Origin: Candidatus Omnitrophota bacterium
GTDB taxonomy: Bacteria; Omnitrophota; Gorgyraeia; Duberdicusellales; Duberdicusellaceae
Reading direction: 5' to 3'
NCBI GenBank assembly: GCA_021159015.1
Contig: JAGGSQ010000040.1
Span: 1 to 50,016 of the forward strand
DNA length: 50,016 nt
The position numbers and the translations under genes were made by a program. Shown here piece by piece: positions 1-10,732 of this stretch. The notes under the pieces were generated by a model. That model saw nothing but the letters and a program-made list of their open reading frames with translations. It made no database searches and had not been told where the DNA came from. Each line of letters opens with the position of its first letter. Positions within the stretch are counted from its first letter, which is position 1.

Positions 1-58
1 ACACGATATACTATATAATGGGGATGCTTTTAGTTAAAAATTAGGAGGAATTAATAAC

Positions 59-391
59 CTAATAATTAACACTAATGGTGACTTTTTTCGTACCGTCTAA
101 AATTGTTCCCGTGCTATTTACATTGCCCACCGTAATATCTGCGCTCAAATTGTTATTTTCTCCGGCAGGAAAAGAGAAATTTGACTCACCACTCCAGGCA
201 ATATTATTTCTCAGCTTATCAAACGCATATACCCAAGCAGCTCTGGCCAGATAGTAAGCCATAGTTCTTTTCACTTTATGTTCCGCAATACGTGCTTCAT
301 TGCCCATAAGGTATATAGAAGCCAACGCTAAGGCAGTAATCATTAAGAGTATACCCCATATAATAACTAATGCTATTGCTCTCTTTTTCAC
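59..391 (-). CDS. Short type IV pilus/type II secretion minor pilin-like protein (PilX/GspK-like N-terminus)
   Basis: N-terminal MKKRAIALVIIWGILLMITALALASIYLMGNEARIAEHKV..AYYLARA resembles the PilX/GspK hydrophobic N-helix; only 110 aa. Confidence 0.5.
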   Translation of the reverse strand: MKKRAIALVIIWGILLMITALALASIYLMGNEARIAEHKVKRTMAYYLARAAWVYAFDKLRNNIAWSGESNFSFPAGENNNLSADITVGNVNSTGTILDGTKKVTISVNY

Positions 392-464
392 AGGAAAAAT
401 TTTAACATAAAATCATAAATAAATCAACTTTTGTTTTCTGAACAAATAAAACTCTCTCTGATAT

Positions 465-536
465 GCCCCCAGCCCGATTCGAACGGGCACCTCCGGCTTA
501 GGAGGCCAGTGCTCTATCCTGCTGAGCTATGGGGGC
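465..536 (-). tRNA. tRNA-Arg (anticodon CCT)
   Basis: Reverse complement GCCCCCATAGCTCAGCAGGATAGAGCACTGGCCTCCTAAGCCGGAGGTGCCCGTTCGAATCGGGCTGGGGGC folds as a cloverleaf: 7-bp acceptor, D-stem GCTC/GAGC, anticodon loop CTCCTAA, T-arm GCCCG-TTCGAAT-CGGGC; CCA not encoded. Confidence 0.95.
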
Positions 537-549
537 AAATATATACATC

Positions 550-1062
550 TTAAAACTCCACCAGTGAATATACTGGCACTTCTCTAATCTTCTCTCTTCC
601 CTTAAGCTCTTTCAACTCCACCACGAAAGCTAAACCTATCACGTCAGCCTGTAATTTTTTCACCAATCTTAAAGCTGCTTTAGCTGTACCACCTGTAGCC
701 AACAAATCATCAACAATAATAAGACGTGCCCCTTGTTTAAAAGCATCTCTATGCATCTGGAGAGAATCCGTTCCGTATTCAAGCCTAAAGCTTTCCTTAA
801 ATACTGGAGCAGGCAGTTTTTCTGGCTTGCGCAAAGGAACAAAACCACACTTAAGTTTATAAGCTAAGGCGGAACCAAAGATAAATCCCCGCGACTCTAT
901 ACCAGCTACCATCTCTACTTTCTCTCCCTTAAATATCTTGGCCATCTTGTTTATACTATAGGAAAAAGCAGCCGCATCATTAAGCAAGGTGGTTATGTCT
1001 CGAAACAGTATACCCTTCTGAGGAAAGTCTTTAATGGCTCGGATATATTTATCTAGACGCAT
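550..1062 (-). CDS. apt: Adenine phosphoribosyltransferase
   Basis: DFPQKGILFRDITTLL, VAGIESRGFIFG and PRPP motif LIIVDDLLATGGTAKAA. Confidence 0.95.
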   Translation of the reverse strand: MRLDKYIRAIKDFPQKGILFRDITTLLNDAAAFSYSINKMAKIFKGEKVEMVAGIESRGFIFGSALAYKLKCGFVPLRKPEKLPAPVFKESFRLEYGTDSLQMHRDAFKQGARLIIVDDLLATGGTAKAALRLVKKLQADVIGLAFVVELKELKGREKIREVPVYSLVEF

Positions 1063-1083
1063 CCTTCCTCCTTTCCCATAATA

Positions 1084-2025
1084 TTAAGCACTATGTTTTA
1101 AATTCCGGAAATATTCTATTGTCTTCTTTAGTCCTTCAGACAAAGAGATTTTCGGCTTCCAACCTAATACTTTTTTAGCCTCTTTTATATCAGGACATCT
1201 TCTTTTAGGATCATCTTGAGGCAGAGGCAAGTATTTTATGGTAGAAGAAGACCTGGTCATTTTGATTATCTTTCTGGCTAAATCAACCACTTTAACTTCA
1301 GAAGGATTACCCAAATTAAGAGGTAGTTGATATTCTACCTCCATAAGCTTAAGGATTCCTCTTACTAAATCATCGATATAGCAGAAACTTCTTGTCTGCT
1401 CCCCCTGTCCATAAATAGTCAAATCTTTTCCTTCTAAAGCTTGATTTATAAAATTAGAGACTACTCTTCCGTCATCCGCGCGCATAAAAGGACCATAGGT
1501 ATTAAAGATTCTAATAATTCTTATATTAACTTTGTGTTGGCGGTGATAAGCAAAAGTAAGAGCTTCTGCCAAACGTTTTGACTCATCGTAACAGGAACGC
1601 AAACCAATAGGATTTACATTACCCCAGTACTCTTCTGGCTGAGGATGAACTTGAGGATCTCCATACACTTCAGAAGTAGAAGCTAAAAAAAACTTAGCTT
1701 TTTTTGCTTTGGCTATCCCTAAACAATTCAACGTCCCCAGTGAACCAACCTTTAAAGTTTTTATGGGATATCTTGAATAATCAGGGGGAGAAGCGGGTGA
1801 GGCAAAATGCATTACCCAATCAATTTTATCGGCAATATATAACTCTTTAGATATATCATGCTCAATAAAGAGAAAATTCTTATTTTTTATAATATCCCTT
1901 AAATTATCCTGGGAAGAAGTAATTAAGTTATCCACTCCTATAACTTTATAACCTCTTTCAATAAAGGCACGACAGAGATGAGAACCAATAAACCCACAAG
2001 CACCGCTAAGGAAAATCTTCATCAC
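1084..2025 (-). CDS. NAD-dependent epimerase, UDP-glucuronate decarboxylase (UXS)-like
   Basis: GACGFIGSHLC, STSEVYGDPQVHPQPEEYWGNVNPIGLRSCYDESKR, IRIFNTYGPFMRADDGRVVSNF typical of UXS. Confidence 0.88.
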   Translation of the reverse strand: MMKIFLSGACGFIGSHLCRAFIERGYKVIGVDNLITSSQDNLRDIIKNKNFLFIEHDISKELYIADKIDWVMHFASPASPPDYSRYPIKTLKVGSLGTLNCLGIAKAKKAKFFLASTSEVYGDPQVHPQPEEYWGNVNPIGLRSCYDESKRLAEALTFAYHRQHKVNIRIIRIFNTYGPFMRADDGRVVSNFINQALEGKDLTIYGQGEQTRSFCYIDDLVRGILKLMEVEYQLPLNLGNPSEVKVVDLARKIIKMTRSSSTIKYLPLPQDDPKRRCPDIKEAKKVLGWKPKISLSEGLKKTIEYFRNLKHSA

Positions 2026-2990
2026 TGGTAACGTTCAATATTGTCGACAAACCACTTCACTGTTTTTTGCAAACCTTCCTCTAAACTTTCCTGGGGAACC
2101 CAGGCAAGTTTTTTTTCTGCTTTAGAAATATCGGCATGAGTCTTTCTTACGTCACCGGGACGAGGAGGAAAAAACTCCGCCTCTATATTCTTTCCCATAA
2201 TCCCTTTTAGAATTTTCAGCAACCTGTTAACTGAACAAGGAGAAGAGGAAGCAATATTGAACACCTCCCCTCCTATACCTTCCTTCAGCAAAGCTGCGAT
2301 ATTAGCTCTCACTACATCGTTTATATAGGTAAAGTCTCTTTCTTGTTCTCCGTCCCCATAAACCGGCGGATGTTCTCCTTTTATCAGAGAAACGATAAAC
2401 TTCGGGACTACTACCGCATATTTTGACTCTAGAGACTGCCGCGGTCCAAATACATTAAAATACCTTAAGGAAACGACCTCCAGTCTATAAAGACGCGAGA
2501 AAACACAGGCGTAATGTTCTCCCATCAACTTGGTAGCGGCATAAGGAGAAAGAGGAGAAGGCAAGTCTGTTTCTTTCTCAGGAAAGTTTTTTCTTTCTCC
2601 ATAAACCGAGCTGGAAGAAGCATATACTATACGTTTTACTTTTTTCTCATGAGCCTTGAGAAATAAAGCAAGTGTGGCGGTTACATTATTATAGTGATAA
2701 TCCAGAGGACGCCCTACAGACTTAGGAACACTTCGCAGTGCTGCTTGATGTAATACATAGTCGGTATTCTCTAATATTCCATCTAAAACTCTCTCATCTC
2801 CTATGTCTCCTTTGACAAATTCTATTTTCCCTTCTGCTTGTTTAAGATTCGCCATATCTCCCGTAACCATATTGTCCACAACTACAACCTTTGCCCCGTA
2901 TTCCAGAAGCCTATCCACTATATGAGAACCAATAAAGCCCGCCCCCCCCGTAACCAAAATTCTTTTTCCTCTCAGCTTACTGCTTTCCAT
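2022..2990 (-). CDS. NAD-dependent epimerase (UDP-glucose/GlcNAc 4-epimerase-like)
   Basis: GGAGFIGSHIVDRLLEYG, SSSSVYGE..YAATK, RYFNVFGPRQ. Confidence 0.85.
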   Translation of the reverse strand: MESSKLRGKRILVTGGAGFIGSHIVDRLLEYGAKVVVVDNMVTGDMANLKQAEGKIEFVKGDIGDERVLDGILENTDYVLHQAALRSVPKSVGRPLDYHYNNVTATLALFLKAHEKKVKRIVYASSSSVYGERKNFPEKETDLPSPLSPYAATKLMGEHYACVFSRLYRLEVVSLRYFNVFGPRQSLESKYAVVVPKFIVSLIKGEHPPVYGDGEQERDFTYINDVVRANIAALLKEGIGGEVFNIASSSPCSVNRLLKILKGIMGKNIEAEFFPPRPGDVRKTHADISKAEKKLAWVPQESLEEGLQKTVKWFVDNIERYQ

Positions 2991-4285
2991 TATAGCCTCC
3001 TTACATTAGAAAAGTTACCAGAGTATACATTGCGCGTATCAAATACCAGTTTAGAATATTGCTGAATTAACTTATAGTCAATATTTGAATGGTCGGTCAC
3101 AATAACTACACAGTCATATCCTTTTAGATTAGCTCTATCCAGTTTTACCGAGTACATCTTTAATCCCTTAATGTTCAGATAAGGAATCAAAGGGTCATAG
3201 TAAGCCACATTAACCTTTTCTTTCTTCAGAATCTCCAGTATATCTAAAGCAGCAGACTCTCTTAAGTCCTTTACATCTTTTTTATAGGCTATTCCTATAA
3301 CTAATATTTTAGCTTTTTTAAAACTAATATTTTTTTTCTTCAGCATTAACTTTATTCTTTGGACAATATACTTTGGCATATATCTATTAAGCTGCAAGGC
3401 TAAATCAATCATCTTAGTCTTAAATCCAGCTCTTTTGGCTCGCCACGCTATATAGAGAGGATCAACCGGAATACAATGTCCTCCAATACCCGGTCCGGGA
3501 TAAAAAGGCATAAAACCAAAGGGCTTAGTTGCTGCCACCTTAATCACTTCCCAAATATTAATCCCTAGCTTATGGGCTAAAAGAGCAAATTCATTAACTA
3601 ACGCAATGTTTATAAGTCTGAAAGTATTTTCTAATATTTTAACCATCTCTGCTGTCTCAAGAGCAGAGACGATATGTACCCTCTTAACTATCTGGCGGTA
3701 AAGTTGAGCTGCTAACCGGGCAGAGATATTATCAATCCCCCCTACCACCTTAGGAATCCTATTGAGAGTGTAGCGTTTATTTCCGGGATCTATTCTCTCT
3801 GGTGAAAAAGCCAGAAAGAACTTCTCCTGCCTGGCCTTTTTTAGTATAGGCAGAATCACCTCACGGCAGGTACCGGGATAGGTAGTACTTTCTAATATCA
3901 CGAGAGTATTTTGCTTCATAACTGATGCTATTTCTTTTGTAGCTATAATTATATAAGAAATATCGGGAATTTTTACTTTGCGCAAAGGCGTAGGAACGCA
4001 AATTATAATTATATCGCTCTTACCCAGTACTTTTTTATCAGTAGTGGGGACAAATCTTCCTCTTTTGATTAGTTGCAAAGCGAATTCCCCTTTGACATCA
4101 CTGATATATTCTACTCCTCTCTTTAACTTACTCACCCTCCTGCTATTATTATCATAACCATAAACCAAAAAACCCTTTCTGGTAAACTCCAAAGCTAAAG
4201 GCAACCCTACATAGCCTAGGCCGATTATCGAAATTACGGCCTTCTTATTTTTGATTTTTTCTCTTATCTTCCTCGCCTCTATCAT
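2990..4285 (-). CDS. UDP-N-acetylglucosamine/mannosamine 6-dehydrogenase (WbpA/WecC-like nucleotide sugar dehydrogenase)
   Basis: GLGYVGLPLALEFTRKGFLVYGYD, ESTTYPGTC, FSPERIDPGN, PGPGIGGHCIPVDPLY. Confidence 0.88.
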   Translation of the reverse strand: MIEARKIREKIKNKKAVISIIGLGYVGLPLALEFTRKGFLVYGYDNNSRRVSKLKRGVEYISDVKGEFALQLIKRGRFVPTTDKKVLGKSDIIIICVPTPLRKVKIPDISYIIIATKEIASVMKQNTLVILESTTYPGTCREVILPILKKARQEKFFLAFSPERIDPGNKRYTLNRIPKVVGGIDNISARLAAQLYRQIVKRVHIVSALETAEMVKILENTFRLINIALVNEFALLAHKLGINIWEVIKVAATKPFGFMPFYPGPGIGGHCIPVDPLYIAWRAKRAGFKTKMIDLALQLNRYMPKYIVQRIKLMLKKKNISFKKAKILVIGIAYKKDVKDLRESAALDILEILKKEKVNVAYYDPLIPYLNIKGLKMYSVKLDRANLKGYDCVVIVTDHSNIDYKLIQQYSKLVFDTRNVYSGNFSNVRRL

Positions 4286-5595
4286 TTTCCAATACCTATG
4301 TATTTAAAACCCAGGCTTCCCAATTGAGAGGAAGAATATAGGTTTCTTCCATCTGCAACAAAAGGGTAACGCATAAGAGTCTTAATCTTTTTAAAGTTGA
4401 GGTTTTTAAATTCCTCCCATGCTGTGGCTAAAATCATGCAGTCTGCACCTTTTACTGCCTCATAACTATCTCTACAGAATTTGACATTCCTGATAAACTT
4501 TTTTGCTTTATTCATAGCTTGAGGATCGTAAACACGCAACTTAGCTTCCTCTTCCAGAAGCTCGTTGATAAGATAAAGCGCAGGTGATTCTCTTAAATCA
4601 TCTGTATTAGGCTTAAAAGCCAAACCCAGTATTGCTATATTTTTCCCTTTTAGTATCCACAGCTCTTCTTTAATCCTCTCTAAGAAATGTCTCCTCTGGA
4701 AAATATTTACGTGCCGTACTTCTTCTAAAAGCCTAAAGTTGTAGCCAGTCTTCTTGGCAATATGAATAAAAGCATCCACATCTTTAGGAAAACAGCTTCC
4801 TCCCCAACCGATACCTGCGGCTAGAAATTCCTTTCCTATTCTCCTGTCCAACCCCATTCCCAAAGCTACCTCTTCAATATTAGCCCCGGTTTTCTCGCAA
4901 ATCATTGAGACAGCATTAATAAAAGATATTTTAGTAGCCAGAAAAGAATTAGAAGCATGCTTAATTAGCTCGGCGGTATTAATGTCTGTAACTACAATAG
5001 GGGCTTTAAGGGGACGATATAAAGCTTTAAGGAGAGACGCGGCGCGTTTTGATTCTACCCCAATAACAATTCTATCGGGCCTGAGAAAATCACTTATGGC
5101 TCTACCTTCTCTTAGAAACTCCGGATTGGATGCCACATCAAACTCAATGTCTCCCTTAGCATATCTTCTTATGGTCTCTTTTACTTTCTCTCCTGTTCTT
5201 ACCGGCACCGTGGACTTCTCTACAATGAGTTTATAAGCATCTAAAACTTGAGAAATGCCAAAAGCTACTCTCTCTACCGCGGACAAATCTGCTTCCCCAT
5301 TCTCTTTGGCCGGAGTGCCCACGGCAATAAAAATAATATCCGATTTCCTTACCGCTCTTTTTAAATCAGAGGAAAACTCTAATTTTCTCCTTCTTACATT
5401 CTCTCTTACCAAGTTTTCTAACCCTGGCTCATAATTAGGTATTTTCATACTTTTTAGAAGTTCTATTTTTTTTCTGTTATTATCTACTGAGATAACTTTA
5501 TTGCCTAATTTAGCCAAACAGGCAGAAACAACTAATCCTACGTAGCCAGCTCCTATTACGGCAACATTAAACTTTGTGTCATTCTTGGCAAGCAT
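4282..5595 (-). CDS. ugd: UDP-glucose 6-dehydrogenase
   Basis: GAGYVGLVVSACLAKLGN, VEKSTVPVRTG, NPEFLREGRAISDFLRPDRIVIG, GIGWGGSCFPKDV. Confidence 0.92.
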   Translation of the reverse strand: MLAKNDTKFNVAVIGAGYVGLVVSACLAKLGNKVISVDNNRKKIELLKSMKIPNYEPGLENLVRENVRRRKLEFSSDLKRAVRKSDIIFIAVGTPAKENGEADLSAVERVAFGISQVLDAYKLIVEKSTVPVRTGEKVKETIRRYAKGDIEFDVASNPEFLREGRAISDFLRPDRIVIGVESKRAASLLKALYRPLKAPIVVTDINTAELIKHASNSFLATKISFINAVSMICEKTGANIEEVALGMGLDRRIGKEFLAAGIGWGGSCFPKDVDAFIHIAKKTGYNFRLLEEVRHVNIFQRRHFLERIKEELWILKGKNIAILGLAFKPNTDDLRESPALYLINELLEEEAKLRVYDPQAMNKAKKFIRNVKFCRDSYEAVKGADCMILATAWEEFKNLNFKKIKTLMRYPFVADGRNLYSSSQLGSLGFKYIGIGK

Positions 5596-5621
5596 AAACT
5601 TATCTCCTTCTAAAAATCGGA

Positions 5622-7706
5622 TTATCTATCTTTAGGACCTTTATAAGACTGACTAAAATTAATGCCTATGCCGGGGAAGGCTTTTATCCTCATTATTACC
5701 CAGAAAGTATATTCTTTGTCCCTGTCCACATCAATACCCACATCCAGCCACCAGCAGTGAAAATCGTGCCGCAAATAGTACTGCTGCTCTTCAAACTTTC
5801 CCGTTTTTGCCTCAAAGCGCGTGTAAATATTCAGTTGCCATTTAGGATTAAACTGATAGGAATAAAAAGCTGTATATTGAGAAGTCTCTTCCCGAATATA
5901 ACGATGACCTAAGGTGAACTGGTAAAGCTTTCCTTTAAAAGTAATATCAGTGGTAGATTCTTTCATATGCCCCCAATCAACACTATAAGTAGAGGTATTC
6001 TCTAAATAAACGCTCCCATCGGCAAAAGGGCGAAATTCTAAATCTATCCCCAAATCAGTAAAATGGCTACCGCGGTTTTCCTCCTTAAAGTCATAGCTTA
6101 AAGAAGGAGCAAAATAAAGAAGATCCCAGATATCGTGCTTATACTTTGCTTTGAAGCGGTTTTCCAAAGTAAACACTATCCTATTTTCTCTATCAATTTC
6201 ATCTATACTGTCAAACTGCAACAGCTCCTCATGCGCTACACTAGGAGGATGGCGATAACTATAGCTAAGAATAGGCGTGATTATATGCCGGATAGCATCA
6301 GTCTTAATTCCTAGAAACTCAATCTTCTTGTCAAACTCCTTATAGAGCTTTGTGCTAAATTGAATCCCTGTTTCAAATATATTGCGCAACAAAGATTCGT
6401 CCCCAAACTTACTTTTGGAATAGAACGTATTCCTTATGCCTATATAAGGTTTAACATTAAGCCAGGCAAATCTCTTTTGGTAAGTAAAAATATTGTGAGT
6501 ATCAAATCTTAGCGCATCACTGTCACTGTGGGAAGGAGATGCGTTTTTGTAAGTAAGATTAGCCAGGTTAGTAGTAGAATCAAAGTAGAAATTAGAACTG
6601 CCGATTTTGCGGCGGAAAACATCTAGTTTAAGACGCGGCAAGTACTCTGTCTGAGAATAAAAACGATTCATTCTCTTTTGAGCTAGAAGAGAAGCGGTAG
6701 CATAGGGAAAGGAATGGCTGAGCAAAATGTAAGAAAGAGGCTGGTTATCTCGCTGGTACTCGTTATAAAAATAGTCCTTCATAAAGTACTTATCAGAGAA
6801 TTTGTGTATTTCCAAGTGCAAATAGTCCCGCGGTGTTATCTGCCAGCGGTGACGCAGCTGTGCCTTATAGCGGTCTGAACCAACGCTTGCCCCTTCATCA
6901 AAAGACAGCTTATCTCTGTCAGCAATATAATAAATTTTAGCTATTCCTTCTCCATACTTATCTGATTTATACTTGTTAGTAATACCTCGTCCGAATCCTT
7001 TTTTGGAGTAATAATCAAGATGAATTCTCCCTTTAAATTCTTCACTGAAATAATAGCGCCACGCAGTAAGCATATACATACCTAAATCATGATCTCTCCC
7101 CGGCACAATTGTTACCCGCGGCAATTTGTCCTTAGCCGGCTGCATATAATAAGGCAGGTAAAGTATGGGCACTTTACCTATTTTTATAACGGTATTTTTA
7201 GCTACCATTTTATCATGAGGATAAAATTCTATTTTTTTAGCATAGATACGATAATCCATAAAGTGGGGGCATTGCGGGTTACAGGTAGTAAACCAGCCGT
7301 TTTTAAGTACATATTTTTTGTCACTTATTTTCTCCGCCGTCTTTCCGCCGGCATAGAAAGGAGAAGATACTAGATACAGATTATCTATAGAGGCAGTCTT
7401 TTGGGCAAAATCATATCTTATTTTATCGCCATAGATTGTGCCTTTAGGATGTTCTATTTTTACTTTGCCTATGAGATTGCCTACTTTAGTATCCATATTA
7501 ACCTCTGCTTTCCCGCAAAAGGCTTTTATATCGCGATAAACTATACACACATTGTCCTCGGCTTTCATAGTATGAGTCTGGGCATCGTAACTTACTTTGT
7601 CTCCCTTAACTACGATAGGAATTTCCTGTTTAGAAAGAGGAACAGCAAAGGTTAGAGATATATTAACAAAAAGCAGAAAGAGAAATATACTTACTCTAGC
7701 TACCAC
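5622..7706 (-). CDS. lptD: LPS-assembly protein LptD/OstA-like outer membrane protein
   Basis: Signal peptide, OstA-like N-terminal repeats, [41 protein letters not shown], long beta-barrel with aromatic-rich strands. Confidence 0.85.
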   Translation of the reverse strand: MVARVSIFLFLLFVNISLTFAVPLSKQEIPIVVKGDKVSYDAQTHTMKAEDNVCIVYRDIKAFCGKAEVNMDTKVGNLIGKVKIEHPKGTIYGDKIRYDFAQKTASIDNLYLVSSPFYAGGKTAEKISDKKYVLKNGWFTTCNPQCPHFMDYRIYAKKIEFYPHDKMVAKNTVIKIGKVPILYLPYYMQPAKDKLPRVTIVPGRDHDLGMYMLTAWRYYFSEEFKGRIHLDYYSKKGFGRGITNKYKSDKYGEGIAKIYYIADRDKLSFDEGASVGSDRYKAQLRHRWQITPRDYLHLEIHKFSDKYFMKDYFYNEYQRDNQPLSYILLSHSFPYATASLLAQKRMNRFYSQTEYLPRLKLDVFRRKIGSSNFYFDSTTNLANLTYKNASPSHSDSDALRFDTHNIFTYQKRFAWLNVKPYIGIRNTFYSKSKFGDESLLRNIFETGIQFSTKLYKEFDKKIEFLGIKTDAIRHIITPILSYSYRHPPSVAHEELLQFDSIDEIDRENRIVFTLENRFKAKYKHDIWDLLYFAPSLSYDFKEENRGSHFTDLGIDLEFRPFADGSVYLENTSTYSVDWGHMKESTTDITFKGKLYQFTLGHRYIREETSQYTAFYSYQFNPKWQLNIYTRFEAKTGKFEEQQYYLRHDFHCWWLDVGIDVDRDKEYTFWVIMRIKAFPGIGINFSQSYKGPKDR

Positions 7707-8370
7707 TATTACTCTTATGCTTCAAGAAAGACTCAAGACTCCGCCAATCATCAATAAACCTTTTAATGCCGATATCAGTAAGAGGATGTTTTAGCAATTG
7801 GCTTATTACTTTATAAGGTATAGTAGCAATATCTGCACCCAGCTTAGCTGCTTCTAGAACGTGCAGGGGGTTACGCACCGAAGCCACGATTATCTCCGTA
7901 TTTATATGGTAATTAGCATAAATCTTCTTTATATCACAAACTAAGTCCATTCCCCTATGACTAATATCATCCAGCCTTCCCACAAAAGGAGAAATAAAAC
8001 TTGCCCCCGCTTTGGCCGCCAAAAGCGCCTGCAGCGGTGAGAAACAAAGGGTAAGGTTTGTCTTTATACTCTTGCGGGAGAGAATTTTAGTAACCCTAAG
8101 CCCTGTCTCAGTAAGAGGAATCTTAATTACAATATTAGGAGCAAGCCTCGACAATTCCTCTGCATCTTTTAGCATACCTTCATAATCATAGTGGGTAACT
8201 TCCGCACTCACCGGACCTTTAACTACGGCGCATATTTTCTTTATCTGCGTCTGGGGTTCTGATTTCTCTTTTGCTAAGAGAGTAGGATTCGTAGTAACAC
8301 CATCAAGAATTCCTAAAGAGACTGCCTTATTGATTTCTTCCAAATTAGCCGTATCAATAAAAATTTTCAT
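7696..8370 (-). CDS. Transaldolase / fructose-6-phosphate aldolase (TalC family)
   Basis: [77 protein letters not shown]. Confidence 0.93.
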   Translation of the reverse strand: MKIFIDTANLEEINKAVSLGILDGVTTNPTLLAKEKSEPQTQIKKICAVVKGPVSAEVTHYDYEGMLKDAEELSRLAPNIVIKIPLTETGLRVTKILSRKSIKTNLTLCFSPLQALLAAKAGASFISPFVGRLDDISHRGMDLVCDIKKIYANYHINTEIIVASVRNPLHVLEAAKLGADIATIPYKVISQLLKHPLTDIGIKRFIDDWRSLESFLKHKSNSGS

Positions 8371-8418
8371 TTCTCCTCCTGCGGAATAATATAGACCAAA
8401 AACCTGTTTTTTGCAATA

Positions 8419-8862
8419 CTATTCAGAAGTTCTACCCAAAACATCGAATTTTTCTTTCCACGCCGGCTCTATTTCCGATAACGGCCCCAGGACAAATTCT
8501 CTTTCCTGCAAACGAGGATGAGGAATCTGAAGATAAGGATAAGCAATCTTCTTTCTCCCATAGATAAGTATATCTAAATCAATAGGACGCGGCCCCCAGC
8601 GTTCCTCCCTCTTTCGTCCTAATCTCTTCTCAATCTCCTGCAAAAAAAGCAACAGCTCATACGGTGCCAGAGAAGTTCTAATCTTTACCACAGCATTGAT
8701 GAACTTTCCCTGCGGTGGTCCTCCTTGAGGCAAGGTCTCTATAAAAGAGGAAATCTTCTCTATTACTATCTGAGGATTACTTCCCAAGAGCTCTAAAGCT
8801 CTCTCAATGTTTTCTTTTCTCTTACCCAGATTTGAACCAACCCCTAAAAAGGCTTCTTCCAT
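8419..8862 (-). CDS. folK: 2-amino-4-hydroxy-6-hydroxymethyldihydropteridine pyrophosphokinase
   Basis: FLGVGSNLGKRKENIERAL..ERWGPRPIDLDILIYG..IPHPRLQEREFVLGPLSEI. Confidence 0.93.
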   Translation of the reverse strand: MEEAFLGVGSNLGKRKENIERALELLGSNPQIVIEKISSFIETLPQGGPPQGKFINAVVKIRTSLAPYELLLFLQEIEKRLGRKREERWGPRPIDLDILIYGRKKIAYPYLQIPHPRLQEREFVLGPLSEIEPAWKEKFDVLGRTSE

Positions 8863-10022
8863 TAAATTCTCCCCATTAGGGCTGTAGCCTGCTTAAGTTG
8901 ACGGAAATCTACCGTTAAAGCAAAACGCACAAATCTATCTGAATTACTTCCAAAACCAATACCCGGAGTAGAAACTACACCTTTTCTTAATAATAGCTGG
9001 CAAAAAGACAATGAAGAATGAAATTTAGAAGGAAGTTTAGACCAAACATAAAAAGTGCTTTCTGCCCATATTTTCTCAAAGCCTAATTTCTTTATACCTT
9101 CCAAAAATATATCTCTCCGACGTTTAATTGTCTTGCGTAAATTAGCCACATATTGCTCCTCCTTATCTAAACTATAGGCGGCAGCATCCTGAAGAGCAGA
9201 AAAAACACCTGAATCAACGTTAGTCTTCACTTTAAGCAAACCATCTATAAGCTTTTTGTTACCACAAGCCCAGCCAATACGGAATCCGGTCATAGAAAAG
9301 GTTTTGGAAAAGGAATGAAACTCACAGGCAATTTCTTTTGCTCCTTTTATTTCTAAAATACTAAGGGGCTTGCGGCCAAAATATATCTCAGAATAAGCAT
9401 TATCATAAACCACAATTATGCCATACCTAGCACAAAAACTTACCACTCTCTTAAGAAAGTCAGGGGGTGCTAAGACTGTGGTGGGATTATTGGGATAATT
9501 AAGGTAGATAATTTTAGCCTTATTCCTAATACGTAGGGGAATCCTCTCTAAATCAGGCAGAAAATTATTTTCTTCTTTAAGCGACAGGTGATATATCCTT
9601 GCACCCGCCAAAATAGCGGCGCCTTGATAACCAGGATAAGCAGGAGAAGGAAGGATAATATAATCCTGAGGATTAACAAAAGCTAAGGGAAAATGAACCA
9701 ATCCCTCTTTAGAACCAATCAAAGGCAATATTTCTCTTTCTTCCGAAAGCAGTACGCCAAATCTCTTCCTGAACCATCTCTTTATTGCCCCTCTCAAAGA
9801 ATATTTGCCTCTATCTAAAGCATAACGCTGGTTTTCTTTCAGGCGGGCAGAGCGGCAAAGAACTTTAAGCATACCCCGGGGCGCCAATATATCAGGATCT
9901 CCAATACTCAAATCAATAAGCGCCTTTCCCTGCTGGCGCAAACGTTGTTTTTGGTTGTCTATTTCCGCAAATAAATAAGGGGACAATTTATTTAGGCGAA
10001 GCGACAGCTTAAATCTCTTCAT
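8862..10022 (-). CDS. LL-diaminopimelate aminotransferase-like class I aminotransferase
   Basis: DLSIGDPD, GSKEGLVHFPLAFVNPQDYIILPSPAYPGYQG, NYPNNPT, YDNAYSEIYF, EFHSFSKTFSMTGFRIGWACGN; downstream of dapA-dapB. Confidence 0.85.
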   Translation of the reverse strand: MKRFKLSLRLNKLSPYLFAEIDNQKQRLRQQGKALIDLSIGDPDILAPRGMLKVLCRSARLKENQRYALDRGKYSLRGAIKRWFRKRFGVLLSEEREILPLIGSKEGLVHFPLAFVNPQDYIILPSPAYPGYQGAAILAGARIYHLSLKEENNFLPDLERIPLRIRNKAKIIYLNYPNNPTTVLAPPDFLKRVVSFCARYGIIVVYDNAYSEIYFGRKPLSILEIKGAKEIACEFHSFSKTFSMTGFRIGWACGNKKLIDGLLKVKTNVDSGVFSALQDAAAYSLDKEEQYVANLRKTIKRRRDIFLEGIKKLGFEKIWAESTFYVWSKLPSKFHSSLSFCQLLLRKGVVSTPGIGFGSNSDRFVRFALTVDFRQLKQATALMGRI

Positions 10023-10732
10023 GTATCAAACAATACATTATCCATAGAATAAAGACCCGCTGGCTTATTTACCAGCCATTTTGCCGCCTGCAGGGCTCCC
10101 TGAGCAAATATATCCCGCGTTTTAGCCGAGTGAAGAAGCTCAATCTTATCAGAATCGCTCTCAAAAATTATACGGTGGTCGCCTACAATCTCATCTTCGC
10201 GGATTGACTTAATATCTTTCACCTCGCCGCCGCCAGAGTTGATAAGAGACGCTATTTTCTTGGCCGTGCCGGAAGGAGCATCTTTTTTATGAACATGGTG
10301 CACTTCCACTATATTTATTTTATAGTCAGACAACACTCCTGCTGCCTCTTTCACCAGCCGAAACAATAAGTTAACCCCTATGGACATATTAGGAGAAAGA
10401 AGAATGGGGATATGTTTTGCCGCGGCCTCAATCCGGGAAAACTGCAAAGCATCAAAACCTGTCGTACCCACTACCAAACACCTCTTGGCTCTTTCCGCCG
10501 CATTCACTAAGTCCACAGTAGCCAGAGGTGAAGAAAAGTCTATAATACAATCGGCTTCTTTTATATTATCTCTGTGGGAATTAATGGTTAACTCCCCTAT
10601 TTTCTTTCCTATATCCGGATGTCCCTCTTTTTCCCACAAGGCTACTACTCTAAATCCCTCATCCTCCTGGGCCAGAGTATATATCCTCTGCCCCATTCTC
10701 CCTCTAGCCCCGTTAATCGCCAGCTTTATCAC
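10019..10732 (-). CDS. dapB: 4-hydroxy-tetrahydrodipicolinate reductase
   Basis: GARGRMGQRI; VVGTTGFDA; LLSPNMSIGVNLLF; EVHHVHKKDAPSGTAKKIA. Confidence 0.95.
   Translation of the reverse strand: MIKLAINGARGRMGQRIYTLAQEDEGFRVVALWEKEGHPDIGKKIGELTINSHRDNIKEADCIIDFSSPLATVDLVNAAERAKRCLVVGTTGFDALQFSRIEAAAKHIPILLSPNMSIGVNLLFRLVKEAAGVLSDYKINIVEVHHVHKKDAPSGTAKKIASLINSGGGEVKDIKSIREDEIVGDHRIIFESDSDKIELLHSAKTRDIFAQGALQAAKWLVNKPAGLYSMDNVLFDT

Noticed and set aside
1-30. Promoter-like TATATAATGG near the window start (+ strand)
   Set aside because: No + strand gene follows; it would point into the 3' end of a minus-strand gene, and the context beyond the window edge is unknown
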